A stretch of DNA of 64,000 bases. It comes from CAVYGN01 sp963796325. Lineage in GTDB: Bacteria > Spirochaetota > Brevinematia > Brevinematales > JAOACQ01. The notes below the pieces were generated by a model. The model worked only from the letters and a program-made list of their open reading frames with translations, had not been told where the DNA came from and did no database searches. The stretch lies in assembly GCA_963796325.1 (NCBI GenBank), contig CAWCLF010000001.1:496001-560000 (forward strand), written 5' to 3'. A program made the translations under genes and the position numbers. Of the stretch, positions 43,364 to 51,624 are shown piece after piece (within the stretch, counting starts at the first letter, position 1; the number at the start of each line of letters is the position of its first letter).

Positions 43364-43396
43364 GGTTCCCTTAGGCCCTGAAGGTCCCTAAGGACC
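43364..43396. repeat. Palindromic dispersed element, copy 2
   Basis: Shares the core of copy 1 (26244-26285) with one G fewer. The outer stem differs (GGTTCC / GGACC) but still pairs, so the fold is conserved. It is in the gap downstream of the YjbQ-family gene. An imperfect second hairpin AGGGCT / AGCCCT follows. Confidence 0.75.
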
Positions 43397-43455
43397 TAAG
43401 GGCTAATAACTGGTTTTTATCAGCCCTGAAGACAAAAAGGGCCCCGACGATGATA

Positions 43456-43863
43456 TTATTCCCCGATGACTGTAACTACAATCTCCCTTTCGGCCCTCGG
43501 CCCGTCGAATTCGCATAAAAAGATATTCTGCCATGTCGAAAGGCCGAGAATCCCGCTAATGACCGGAACTGTCTTTTCCGGCCCGATCAGCCCCGATTTA
43601 AGGTGGGAGTCCCCGTTGTCATCCTGCCTGTCATGCAGCCATGCACCGGCGGGAATAAGCTTCCTCAAGAGATCGATGACATCCTTCTGCACGCTGTCGT
43701 CCCAGTTTTCCTGTATCATAATTGCGGCCGTGGCCCCGCGGACATAGATGCTGGCGATGCCCGTTTTGACACCGCTCTTCGACACGGTATTTTTAACTGT
43801 CCCTGTGATATCATAAAGGCCTTCCCGGGCATCGGTCCTTATGCGGATAATTTCCTGGAGCAT
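43456..43863 (-). CDS. YjbQ family protein (secondary thiamine-phosphate synthase enzyme family)
   Basis: The family signature is complete: IYVRGATAAIMIQEN, LLRKLIPAGAWLHDRQDDNGDSHLKSGLIGP, and WQNIFLCEFDGPRAEREIVV. The conserved His and Asp of HDRQDDNGDSH form the presumed metal site. Some members show weak thiamine-phosphate synthase activity; the real role is unsettled. It follows the methyltransferase gene by 10 nt. Confidence 0.92.
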   Translation of the reverse strand: MLQEIIRIRTDAREGLYDITGTVKNTVSKSGVKTGIASIYVRGATAAIMIQENWDDSVQKDVIDLLRKLIPAGAWLHDRQDDNGDSHLKSGLIGPEKTVPVISGILGLSTWQNIFLCEFDGPRAEREIVVTVIGE

Positions 43864-43873
43864 TGAAAACTCC

Positions 43874-44467
43874 TCAGTTATTGATAAAATAGAATCCGTT
43901 GCTCAAATTCAAAAGATGAGGAATGTAAAAACGGAAATGAAGTTTTTTTCCGCTCTCCCGGGCGAATCTTACGGCTGCTTTTCTTATCCCGGAATACTGC
44001 CAGTCGTCTCCGAAAAGAACGCCGCCCTTTTTCAATTTCGGCCAGTAGTTTAAGAGATCCTCGTAACATCCGCCGAAGGAGTGGTCCCCGTCTATATAGA
44101 TGAAATCGAAATCCCCGTCTTTGAACTTAACGGATGCATCTGCCGACCGCATCCGGTAAACGGTGCATTTATCCCTGAAACCCTTGAATTCGATATTATA
44201 TATAAACTGGTCGTAGACGGCGCCCGTCTCGCCGGCTTTGAATTTCTTTTGAAGTTTAACAAGGTCGTTCTCTTCCCAGGGATCTACACAGTGTATTTCC
44301 GAACCTTCGGCCGAAAGAAAGTTTTCAATAAACCATATCGTGCTCCTGCCCTTGTAAGAACCGATTTCGAGAAATTTCAACTTATTTTTAGGATCCATAT
44401 TTCCGAGGATTGCCCTTTTAAGATCCTTTCCGTTCTTAAACCAGCTTTCGCCCAGATCGAATTTCAT
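43874..44467 (-). CDS. Class I SAM-dependent methyltransferase
   Basis: Motif I is LKFLEIGSYKGRSTIWF, the next acidic strand is IHCVDPWEEND, and DFIYIDGDHSFGGCYEDLLNYW with KKGGVLFGDDWQY matches the group that includes sugar- or cephalosporin-hydroxylase-like and Methyltransf_24 proteins. The start MKFDLGESWF is set by AAGGAG; the frame is open 11 codons further upstream. Substrate unknown. It is the first gene of an operon with the YjbQ-family gene. Confidence 0.85.
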   Translation of the reverse strand: MKFDLGESWFKNGKDLKRAILGNMDPKNKLKFLEIGSYKGRSTIWFIENFLSAEGSEIHCVDPWEENDLVKLQKKFKAGETGAVYDQFIYNIEFKGFRDKCTVYRMRSADASVKFKDGDFDFIYIDGDHSFGGCYEDLLNYWPKLKKGGVLFGDDWQYSGIRKAAVRFARESGKKLHFRFYIPHLLNLSNGFYFINN

Positions 44468-44510
44468 GATCTTCTCCTTATTATTTTGCTCGATTTTCAC
44501 TTAATTGACC

Positions 44511-44539
44511 AGTATACAACAATTTTGTCCTCCGCACAA
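44511..44539 (-). promoter_or_regulatory. Candidate promoter of the methyltransferase-YjbQ unit
   Basis: On the minus strand TTGTGC (44539-44534), a 17-nt spacer and TATACT (44516-44511), 44 nt before the gene. Confidence 0.45.
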
Positions 44540-44542
44540 ATT

Positions 44543-44571
44543 TTTACTTGCAGAATGGCGCTCTGTATTAT
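44543..44571 (+). promoter_or_regulatory. Candidate promoter of the malic enzyme gene
   Basis: TTTACT (44543-44548), a 17-nt spacer and TATTAT (44566-44571), 30 nt before the gene. It is divergent from the methyltransferase promoter. Confidence 0.5.
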
Positions 44572-44600
44572 AAACTATTTAATTAACGGGGGTAAATATT

Positions 44601-45866
44601 ATGATCCGCGATCTTGCAGCCGCAGCGCTGGAATACCACAGGAAAAACGGGATCGGCAACGGCAAAATAGAAGTCCTGCCTAAAGTTTCGGTAAAAACGA
44701 GGGAAGAGCTGTCGCTTGCTTATACGCCGGGCGTCGCCTGCCCATGCCTCGAAATCCACAGGGATGAAGAAAAGATCTATGATTACACGATAAAAGGCAA
44801 TACAGTCTTTATAGTCAGCGACGGAAGCGCCGTTCTCGGCCTGGGCAACATCGGCCATAAAGCATCTCTGCCCGTAATGGAAGGAAAAGCTCTGCTGTTC
44901 AGGATATTCGGAGGCGTGGACGCTTATCCTGTTATAATCTCATCACAGGAGACGGAAGATATAATAAAAACTGTAAAAATGATCGCTTCGGGGGCAGGAG
45001 GCATCAACCTGGAGGACATATCGGCGCCCCGGTGCTTCGAGGTTGAAAAAAGGCTGTCCCTGGAACTGGATATTCCTGTTTTTCATGACGACCAGCATGG
45101 TACGGCGGTTGTAACTCTCGCAGGGCTCTTAAATGCGCTTAAACTTGCCGGCAAGAGTATGAATGATGTAAAAATCGTGATAAACGGAAGCGGAGCGGCG
45201 GGAATAGCTATCGCCAAACTCCTTCTCTATCATTCGGCGCGCAATGTCGTGATGTGCGACAGCACGGGCGTGATATACAGGGGGAGGGAAAGTCGTATGA
45301 ACCCGGCCAAGGAAGAGATCGCCCTTGTCACAAATCCCGGAGGTGAAAAGGGGCGGCTTGAAGACGCCTTAAAAGGAGCCGATGTTTTTATAGGGGTCTC
45401 GGTAAAAGGGGCTTTGACCGGCGGGATGGTCGGAAGTATGGCAAAAAAGCCTGTTATCTTTGCCATGGCGAACCCTGATCCTGAGATACTGCCGCCGGAA
45501 GCGCATTCAGCCGGGGCTTTTATAGTTGCTACAGGAAGAAGCGATTTCCCGAACCAGGTCAACAACTGCCTGGGATTCCCGGCGATTTTCAGAGGCGTCC
45601 TCGATGTCAGGGCCGGGCGGGTAACGGAAGGGATGAAATCCGCCGCCGCATTGGCAATATCGGATTTTATAAAAGATGACAAACTGGGGGCCGGCATGAT
45701 AATTCCCTCGGTTTATGATTTTGAAGTCTTCGCAAGGGAAGCGGAAGCTGTCGGCATGCAGGCGGTCAGGGAAGGAATAGCGGGAATCCCTGTACATGAA
45801 GGAGAAATATTCAATAAAACGATGTCCATCCTCGAGGAAAACATGAAAAGATTTTTTCAGAGCTGA
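44601..45866 (+). CDS. NAD(P)-dependent malic enzyme
   Basis: It decarboxylates malate to pyruvate. Motifs SLAYTPGVACPC, VSDGSAVLGLGNIGHKASLPVMEGK, EDISAPRCF, VFHDDQHGTAVV (metal site), VINGSGAAGIAIAKLLL (dinucleotide fold) and NPDPEI are all present. The 421-residue length equals the short bacterial form without the phosphotransacetylase domain. Cofactor preference cannot be read with confidence. ACGGGGG lies upstream as a ribosome-binding site. It stands alone; a new unit begins at 46013. Confidence 0.94.
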   Translation: MIRDLAAAALEYHRKNGIGNGKIEVLPKVSVKTREELSLAYTPGVACPCLEIHRDEEKIYDYTIKGNTVFIVSDGSAVLGLGNIGHKASLPVMEGKALLFRIFGGVDAYPVIISSQETEDIIKTVKMIASGAGGINLEDISAPRCFEVEKRLSLELDIPVFHDDQHGTAVVTLAGLLNALKLAGKSMNDVKIVINGSGAAGIAIAKLLLYHSARNVVMCDSTGVIYRGRESRMNPAKEEIALVTNPGGEKGRLEDALKGADVFIGVSVKGALTGGMVGSMAKKPVIFAMANPDPEILPPEAHSAGAFIVATGRSDFPNQVNNCLGFPAIFRGVLDVRAGRVTEGMKSAAALAISDFIKDDKLGAGMIIPSVYDFEVFAREAEAVGMQAVREGIAGIPVHEGEIFNKTMSILEENMKRFFQS

Positions 45867-45960
45867 ATTATCGCCCGGAGATATTTGACGGAGTTAAGTT
45901 ACTTAATTAACTTTGATATTTGCATAGACAAGAGCGCCGTCCGTAAGCGGCATTATAATC

Positions 45961-45989
45961 TTGACATATTCGTTAGGGTATATCAAAAT
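45961..45989 (+). promoter_or_regulatory. Possible promoter of the oxygen-defence operon
   Basis: A perfect TTGACA (45961-45966) is followed after 17 nt by CAAAAT (45984-45989), a weak -10. A separate AGTTAA / TTAACT inverted repeat lies near 45893-45912. Confidence 0.35.
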
Positions 45990-46012
45990 ATGCATCTGGA
46001 GGGTTATCGTCA

Positions 46013-46711
46013 ATGGTGGATCTTGAAGCCATTTACAAGGTTAGTTACGGTCTTTACCTCATGACGAGTTTTCAGGAGGACAGGTACAACGGTTTTTTGG
46101 GAAACACGTTCTGCCAGGTTAACTCGGATCCCCCCACTTTCCAGATAATTGTCAATAAAGAAGCATATACGCACAGTATGATAGAAAATTCGAAGCTTTT
46201 CGGAGTTTCAGCCCTTGAAGAAAGCGCTCCATTCGAATTTTTCGGGAAATTCGGGTTCAAATCGGGAAGGGATATTAATAAATTCGAAAATATTAATTAT
46301 AAGATTGCCGGGAGGGGTGTGCCGGTCATCCTGGATCATACGATAGCGTATTTTGTATGTGATGTTTTTAAAACAGTGGATATGGGTACTCATACGATAT
46401 TCATCGGAAATCTTCTGGAATCGGTCATACTGTCGGAATCCCGGCCGCTGACCTACGCTTATTACAGGGATGTAAAAAAGGGCAAAACGAGTAAAAATGC
46501 GCCGACCTATGTAAATATTAAAGATAATAAAAAAGGAAAGGAGGATACAGGAATGGATAAATACGTTTGTGAAGTTTGCGGATATGTATACGATCCCTCC
46601 GTAGGCGACCCGGATTCGGGGATAAAGCCGGGCACCGGTTTCGAAGACCTGCCGGACAGCTGGCTTTGCCCTGTCTGCGGCGCTCCTAAAGATCAGTTTA
46701 AAAAGGAGTGA
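46013..46711 (+). CDS. High-molecular-weight rubredoxin (flavin reductase-rubredoxin fusion)
   Basis: Residues 1-160 match the flavin-binding reductase-like domain (YKVSYGLYLMTSFQEDRYNGFLGNTFCQV, FGVSALEE, HTIFIGNLLES). After a Lys-rich linker, residues 180-232 are a full rubredoxin (YVCEVCGYVYDPSVGDPDSG, FEDLPDSWLCPVCGAPKDQF) with four iron-binding Cys. In Moorella this kind of fusion passes electrons from NADH to FprA, whose gene follows here after 4 nt. The protein is cytosolic. Confidence 0.93.
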   Translation: MVDLEAIYKVSYGLYLMTSFQEDRYNGFLGNTFCQVNSDPPTFQIIVNKEAYTHSMIENSKLFGVSALEESAPFEFFGKFGFKSGRDINKFENINYKIAGRGVPVILDHTIAYFVCDVFKTVDMGTHTIFIGNLLESVILSESRPLTYAYYRDVKKGKTSKNAPTYVNIKDNKKGKEDTGMDKYVCEVCGYVYDPSVGDPDSGIKPGTGFEDLPDSWLCPVCGAPKDQFKKE

Positions 46712-46715
46712 CAAG

Positions 46716-47906
46716 GTGGCTGTAAGAAAACTGGCGGAAGGTATTTTTGAAGTTGGCGGGAAAGACTGGGGAAGGAGGCTTTTTGACGAACTGATACCTC
46801 TTCCCGACGGGACCAGTTATAATTCCTACCTTATAAAAGGCGGCAGTAAAACAGCTCTGATCGATACAGTCGATCCCAGGACGTTTAATGAACTGGCGTC
46901 CAATTTGAAAAAGCTGAAGATAACCGGGATAGATTACATCATTTCAAATCATGCCGAACAGGATCATTCCGGATGTCTGCCGGATATTATTTCGATGTTT
47001 CCTGAAGCAAAAGTGGTGACCAATGCCAAGTGCAAGGCTTTTCTTATGGACCTGCTTCATATCGATGATGGTAAGTTTCTTGTCGTGGAAGACAGGGAAA
47101 CTCTGCCGCTGGGCGGCAGGACTCTTGAATTCATAATATTCCCATGGGTCCATTGGCCTGAAACCATGCTTACATACCTTGTTGAAGACAAAATCCTGTT
47201 CAGCTGCGATCTTTTCGGATCCCATACGGCCGACAGCCGTCTTTTTATCGATTCCGGAAGGGAATGCGATATAAAAGAGCCTGCAAAAAGGTATTTTGCC
47301 GAAATCATGTATCCGTTCAGATCCAATATATCGGGGAATTTCGGGAAAATTCAATCCCTTGATATTAAAATGATAGCGCCAAGCCATGGGGCCGTTTATT
47401 CGAACCCCGATTTCATAATAAACTGTTATAAGGAATGGATATCTGAAAACGTGGTAAACAACGTTGTTATTCCTTACGTTTCTATGCATGGAAGCACAAG
47501 GGCCATGGTTATGTTTCTTACCGACGCCCTTATTGAAAAGGGGGTCCATGCAGAACCCTTCGACCTGACCGTGACCGATGTCGGTAAACTTGCTATGGCG
47601 CTGACAGATGCGGCGACAGTAATTGTAGGAGTTCCCACGGTCCTGGGCGGTATGCACCCGTCGGCGGCTTATGCTGTATATTTATACAATCTCTTGAGGC
47701 CCAAGACAAAATTCGTATCGGTCATCGGTTCTTTCGGATGGGGAGGCAAGGCCCTTGAACAGATTCAATCGATGCTCTACAATGTTAAGGCCGAGGTTTT
47801 GACGCCGGTCATCGTAAAGGGATATCCTCGGGAAAAAGATTTTGCACTCGTCGGCGAACTTGCCGCAAAGGTTGCGGAAAAGCACAAGGGATTGGGAATT
47901 ATTTAA
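46716..47906 (+). CDS. fprA: Flavodiiron protein (oxygen/nitric oxide reductase)
   Basis: The N-terminal beta-lactamase-like diiron domain has HAEQDHSGCLPD, VHWPETMLTYL, LFSCDLFGSH and PSHGAVYS, which hold the iron ligands. The C-terminal domain is a flavodoxin (VVIPYVSMHGSTRAMV, GVPTVLGGMHPS, GSFGWGGKAL) with bound FMN expected. It reduces O2 to water or NO to N2O in anaerobes. The start is GTG with AAGGAG 7 nt upstream. It is co-transcribed with the rubredoxin donor and rubrerythrin. Confidence 0.95.
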   Translation: MAVRKLAEGIFEVGGKDWGRRLFDELIPLPDGTSYNSYLIKGGSKTALIDTVDPRTFNELASNLKKLKITGIDYIISNHAEQDHSGCLPDIISMFPEAKVVTNAKCKAFLMDLLHIDDGKFLVVEDRETLPLGGRTLEFIIFPWVHWPETMLTYLVEDKILFSCDLFGSHTADSRLFIDSGRECDIKEPAKRYFAEIMYPFRSNISGNFGKIQSLDIKMIAPSHGAVYSNPDFIINCYKEWISENVVNNVVIPYVSMHGSTRAMVMFLTDALIEKGVHAEPFDLTVTDVGKLAMALTDAATVIVGVPTVLGGMHPSAAYAVYLYNLLRPKTKFVSVIGSFGWGGKALEQIQSMLYNVKAEVLTPVIVKGYPREKDFALVGELAAKVAEKHKGLGII

Positions 47907-47909
47907 AAA

Positions 47910-48515
47910 TTGAAGGAGGATATTATGCAGCAGCATAAAAATTCAAAAACAGCCCTTAACCTGATGAAAGCCTTTGCGGGTGAATCCCAGGCCAGGAACA
48001 GGTATACATTTTATGCTTCCAGGGCAAAAAAAGAAGGATTAATGCAGATAGCGGATATATTCCTTGAAACCGCCGATAATGAAAAAGAACATGCAAAGCT
48101 GTTCTATAACAGCATATGCATGAACGCGGGCGCCGACTGCATGCTTGATCTTTCCGCCGCATACCCGGTGGCTTTTTCGGAAGATACCATGAAAAATCTC
48201 GATTCGGCGGCCGACGGCGAGCATGAGGAATGGGCGAATCTTTACCCTGATTTTGCCGTCACTGCTGAAGAAGAAGGCTTTAAGGACGCGGAAAGGATAT
48301 TCAAGGGAATTGCCCAGATTGAAAAAAAGCATGAAGAAAGGTACCGCAACCTCAGTTTGAATTTGAAAAACGGCCAGGTTTTCAAGAAGACCGGCAAGGT
48401 TTTATGGAAATGCAAAAATTGCGGTTATATAATGGAAGCCTCCGAAGCGCCTAAAAAATGCCCTGTATGCGAACATCCGCAGGCGTATTTCGAGGTATTT
48501 AACAGGAATTATTAA
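47910..48515 (+). CDS. rbr: Rubrerythrin
   Basis: The diiron ferritin-like domain (NLMKAFAGESQARNRYTFYASRAK, FLETADNEKEHAKLFY, AEEEGFKDAERIF, IEKKHEERYR) is followed by a C-terminal rubredoxin-like iron site (LWKCKNCGYIMEASEAPKKCPVCEH). It reduces hydrogen peroxide. At 201 residues it is of family length. It is the third gene of the oxygen-defence operon, with AAGGAGG 6 nt before its ATG. hisE starts 2 nt after it and may be read from the same mRNA. Confidence 0.96.
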   Translation: MKEDIMQQHKNSKTALNLMKAFAGESQARNRYTFYASRAKKEGLMQIADIFLETADNEKEHAKLFYNSICMNAGADCMLDLSAAYPVAFSEDTMKNLDSAADGEHEEWANLYPDFAVTAEEEGFKDAERIFKGIAQIEKKHEERYRNLSLNLKNGQVFKKTGKVLWKCKNCGYIMEASEAPKKCPVCEHPQAYFEVFNRNY

Positions 48516-48516
48516 A

Positions 48517-48828
48517 ATGGGCGGAGACAAAAAGCCCGTTCAGGACAAGTCGGCCATATTGAACGAAATATATGCGGTTATACTTGACAGGAAAAAAACG
48601 AGTCCCGAAAATTCGTATGTAGCTAAAAAAATGAAAGAGGGTCTTGACAGGATTTTGAAAAAAGTCGGTGAGGAAGCCTCGGAAGTCATCATAGCCGCAA
48701 AAAATGGAAATAAGGATGAAATAGGGTGGGAAATGGCCGACCTTATATTTCACCTCTGGCTGGTACTGGGATATATGGACCTCTCTCCGGATATCGTGTA
48801 CGATAATTTAATATCCAGGAGGAAATAA
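48517..48828 (+). CDS. hisE: Phosphoribosyl-ATP pyrophosphatase
   Basis: It removes pyrophosphate from PR-ATP in histidine synthesis. The family pattern ILNEIYAVILDRKKTSPENSYVAKKM, ILKKVGEEASEVIIAAKNG and EMADLIFHLWLVL, with its metal-binding Glu and Asp residues, is clear. At 103 residues it is a stand-alone HisE rather than the HisIE fusion. No other his gene is in the window. Its position just after rubrerythrin looks accidental. Confidence 0.92.
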   Translation: MGGDKKPVQDKSAILNEIYAVILDRKKTSPENSYVAKKMKEGLDRILKKVGEEASEVIIAAKNGNKDEIGWEMADLIFHLWLVLGYMDLSPDIVYDNLISRRK

Positions 48829-48836
48829 GGGTTTTT

Positions 48837-49562
48837 ATGAGAAAATTTTTCATTCCGGCGGAAAATATTACTGGAAATACTGCCGTAATATCCGGAAGCG
48901 ATGTTCATCATCTGGCAGATGTGCTGAGAAAGGGCGTGGGGGACGTGATCGGGGCTACTGACGGAAGAGGGGACAGCATAAGTGCGGTTATTAAGGAAAT
49001 AAACCCTGATAATATTAAACTCGAGATCAAGGACATTCATCCTGCCCAGGGCAGGCGTACTTTTGTACGTCTCTACCAGGCTATTCCCAGAGGCGGAAAG
49101 TTTGACTGGATTGTCGAAAAGTCGTGTGAAATAGGTGTGAATGAAATAATCCCGGTAATAACTGAAAGAACAGTCCCGAAGCTTTCCGAGGAAAGAGGGC
49201 TTAAAAAGATAGCCCGCTGGGAAAGGATCGCCCTGGAAACGATGAAACAGATGGGGCGCTCTACGCCTATGTCCATTCATCAAACAGTCACTCTCGATAA
49301 AATAGGCGGACTTCTTTTAAAGGATTCCCTGAAGATTCTCTTATGGGAAGTTGAAGAGGATAAAAGCCTCAAGAATATACTCTCATCAGGCAAGGGCAAA
49401 AAAATCGAGATTTTTATAGGACCTGAAGGCGGGATTTCCTGCATTGAGGCGGAGGGTTTGAAAAAGATAGGATTCCAGTACGCGAGCCTCGGTAAAATGA
49501 TCCTGAAAGCAGAGACAGCCGCGTTATATTCTATTTCCAATATTTATTTCGCTCTTGAATAG
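48837..49562 (+). CDS. rsmE: 16S rRNA m3U1498 methyltransferase
   Basis: RsmE has an N-terminal PUA-like part (DVHHLADVLRKGVGDVI) and a C-terminal SPOUT domain with the knot motifs KIEIFIGPEGGISCIEAEGLKKIG and YASLGKMILKAETAALYSISNI. AIPRGGKFDWIVEKSCEIGVNEIIPV is another family block. The 241-residue length is normal. It lies 8 nt after hisE and ends 4 nt before a convergent peptidase gene. Confidence 0.94.
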   Translation: MRKFFIPAENITGNTAVISGSDVHHLADVLRKGVGDVIGATDGRGDSISAVIKEINPDNIKLEIKDIHPAQGRRTFVRLYQAIPRGGKFDWIVEKSCEIGVNEIIPVITERTVPKLSEERGLKKIARWERIALETMKQMGRSTPMSIHQTVTLDKIGGLLLKDSLKILLWEVEEDKSLKNILSSGKGKKIEIFIGPEGGISCIEAEGLKKIGFQYASLGKMILKAETAALYSISNIYFALE

Positions 49563-49566
49563 CCCT

Positions 49567-50562
49567 TTATAAACTTTCCATAGATTTTTTCGCTGCGGCG
49601 ATCACATCGATTATATTCACGTTAATCCATCCCTGATCCATCCAGTTGTCAGGGTTGACGCCGACCCCATTTATGATTACGCCGAAATGGAGGTGATCTC
49701 CGAAGGCATATCCGGTATGCCCGGATTTTGCGATGCTTACACCTTTAGGAACGAAGTCTCCTGTCTTCATAAAAACAGTCGAGAGGTGGCAGTAAACGGA
49801 GTAAAGTCCGAGGCCGTGATCGATTACAATCATATTGCCGTTGAGCCCGTTATATCCTGAAAAAAAGATCTTACCCGAGTTCGATGCAAAAATGCTGTCG
49901 GTTCCAGTCCCGGCCAAATCGTTTCCATAGTGGTATGAACTTCCTATAACTTTGTTGTTAAGATATATAAAGCGGTGTTCTCCGAAGGGAGATGTAACCC
50001 TTGCATTTTTAATGGGAAGGAACGCACCTATATAGTTGTCGAACAGCATATTGGTCGCTATTGATGAGGTTTCATGCCTGATATCGAAAACTGTCCTCTT
50101 TTGAAGTTCTTCCATTACGGTATTGTACTGTCTAAGCCGGCCGGCATGATTATTTTTACCGTATTGACCCGGTTCTCCGGTTTTATCAAGGAAACTGTCA
50201 ATGACATCGATCCTGCAGGTCCTGTAAGCCGTTTCTTTGATATTGAACGGTATAAATGCGGTCTGGCAAACTCCGGACATGTTCGTGGAGATTATCGCGG
50301 CATCAAAGCTTTTAGCGCCCAGGGGCCAGGGCAGGAGAGCTATGTAAAAGTCTTTTTTCAGAAACGGCGCCGGATAGATTATTTTAGTTTTATTTATGAG
50401 TATATAAGGAGAACCTTTCGATTCCGGGGCACTGTATATAACTATAGCGCTTTCTCCTCTTGAAATAGACCGGGAAAACGCAATAATGCCGATGCCGAAT
50501 GCCCGGCAAACCGCGATATTGAGAAATAAAAATAAAACCGGGAAACAGTTAATATATTTCAT
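49567..50562 (-). CDS. Secreted M23 family metallopeptidase
   Basis: A signal peptide (MKYINCFPVLFLFLNIAVCRA) is followed by an N-terminal beta-rich domain and the M23 (LytM) domain. The zinc ligands are visible in SYHYGNDLAG (HxxxD) and DHLHFGVI (HxH), and SPFGEHRFIYLNNK precedes them. It is probably a periplasmic peptidoglycan endopeptidase. It is a single gene facing rsmE. Confidence 0.92.
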   Translation of the reverse strand: MKYINCFPVLFLFLNIAVCRAFGIGIIAFSRSISRGESAIVIYSAPESKGSPYILINKTKIIYPAPFLKKDFYIALLPWPLGAKSFDAAIISTNMSGVCQTAFIPFNIKETAYRTCRIDVIDSFLDKTGEPGQYGKNNHAGRLRQYNTVMEELQKRTVFDIRHETSSIATNMLFDNYIGAFLPIKNARVTSPFGEHRFIYLNNKVIGSSYHYGNDLAGTGTDSIFASNSGKIFFSGYNGLNGNMIVIDHGLGLYSVYCHLSTVFMKTGDFVPKGVSIAKSGHTGYAFGDHLHFGVIINGVGVNPDNWMDQGWINVNIIDVIAAAKKSMESL

Positions 50563-50616
50563 AACGATCCTGCGGAGAAACCGATTACATTAAATTCGAC
50601 ATTTATGCCGTAATGC

Positions 50617-50646
50617 TTGACCATAAATTTACAGAACAATTAAAAT
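50617..50646 (+). promoter_or_regulatory. Candidate promoter of the apt-secG-ispD region
   Basis: TTGACC (50617-50622), an 18-nt spacer and TAAAAT (50641-50646), 40 nt before apt. Confidence 0.5.
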
Positions 50647-50685
50647 ATTGTAAAATAAAGGGAAGGATTTTCATGAGAGGGAATT

Positions 50686-51195
50686 ATGGACTATACCTCG
50701 TATATCCGCGATGTCAAGGATTTTCCGAAGGAAGGGATCCTTTTTAAGGATATTACAACCCTATGGAAAAACGGAGAAGCCTTTAAAAGCAGCATCGACG
50801 ATTTATACCGCCATTGCGGCGGCAAAGGTATTCAAAAGGTGGTCGGCGCCGAATCACGCGGTTTTATTGTAGGAGCGCCCCTGGCATATCTCCTCGGGGC
50901 GGGTTTTGTCCCGGCAAGGAAACCCTCTAAACTCCCCGCGAAAACGGTCAGCGAGAGTTACTCTCTTGAATACGGCAGCGCTTCGATAGAGATACATGAG
51001 GATGCTGTCAGGGCCGGTGAAAGAGTCCTTATCGTGGACGATCTTTTGGCTACCGGGGGAACTTGCGCTGCGATCATTAAGCTTATCGAGCGCATGGGCG
51101 GAAAAGTGGAAGAATGCCTGTTTATTATAGAGCTTGAGGAACTGAAGGGCAGAGACAAAATAAAATACCCGGTATTTTCGCTCTTGAAATATTGA
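50686..51195 (+). CDS. apt: Adenine phosphoribosyltransferase
   Basis: Apt makes AMP from adenine and PRPP. Motifs YIRDVKDFPKEGILFKDITTL, VVGAESRGFIVGAPLAYLLGAGFVPARK and the PRPP loop VLIVDDLLATGGTCAA are complete; 169 residues is normal. A GAGGG ribosome-binding site lies 5 nt upstream. The next gene is secG, 50 nt on. Confidence 0.96.
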   Translation: MDYTSYIRDVKDFPKEGILFKDITTLWKNGEAFKSSIDDLYRHCGGKGIQKVVGAESRGFIVGAPLAYLLGAGFVPARKPSKLPAKTVSESYSLEYGSASIEIHEDAVRAGERVLIVDDLLATGGTCAAIIKLIERMGGKVEECLFIIELEELKGRDKIKYPVFSLLKY

Positions 51196-51245
51196 ATGAA
51201 ATGAAAATATTACCGTATGGCTGCGGGTCTTTGTAGGGAGGAAAC

Positions 51246-51605
51246 ATGTTTACATTCTTAATGGTAATTTTTATTTTAGATATTATATTGCTTGTACCTG
51301 TAATTCTGCTTCAATCCGGAAGCGGAGCGCAGTCGGGAATGTTCGGCAGCGATCTGACCATGGGAGCATTCGGAGCCAAGACCAGCGAAGTTCTCGTAAA
51401 TTTTACAAAATGGCTTGTCGGCATCTTCTTCGTTTGCGCTTTTGTAATGGGTTATATTAAAGTCAAGGAATACAACAATTATGTAAGGCAGCGCGAGCAG
51501 ACCCAGGAAACGCAGGAGCAGCAGGGCAGTGAAGCCATTACAAATTCAGGAACTAACAGCATGTCCAATATTCTGACAAATCAGGGGCCGGGTTCCAACA
51601 GGTAA
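51246..51605 (+). CDS. secG: Preprotein translocase subunit SecG
   Basis: It has two membrane helices (FLMVIFILDIILLVPVILL and WLVGIFFVCAFVMGYI) separated by the conserved LLQSGSGAQSGMFGSDLTMGAFGAK loop, and a Gln/Asn-rich C-terminal tail. At 119 residues it is typical. It is an accessory part of the SecYEG channel. A strong AGGGAGG precedes the ATG. Confidence 0.94.
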   Translation: MFTFLMVIFILDIILLVPVILLQSGSGAQSGMFGSDLTMGAFGAKTSEVLVNFTKWLVGIFFVCAFVMGYIKVKEYNNYVRQREQTQETQEQQGSEAITNSGTNSMSNILTNQGPGSNR

Positions 51606-51624
51606 GGCCCGGTGTAAGCGGATT

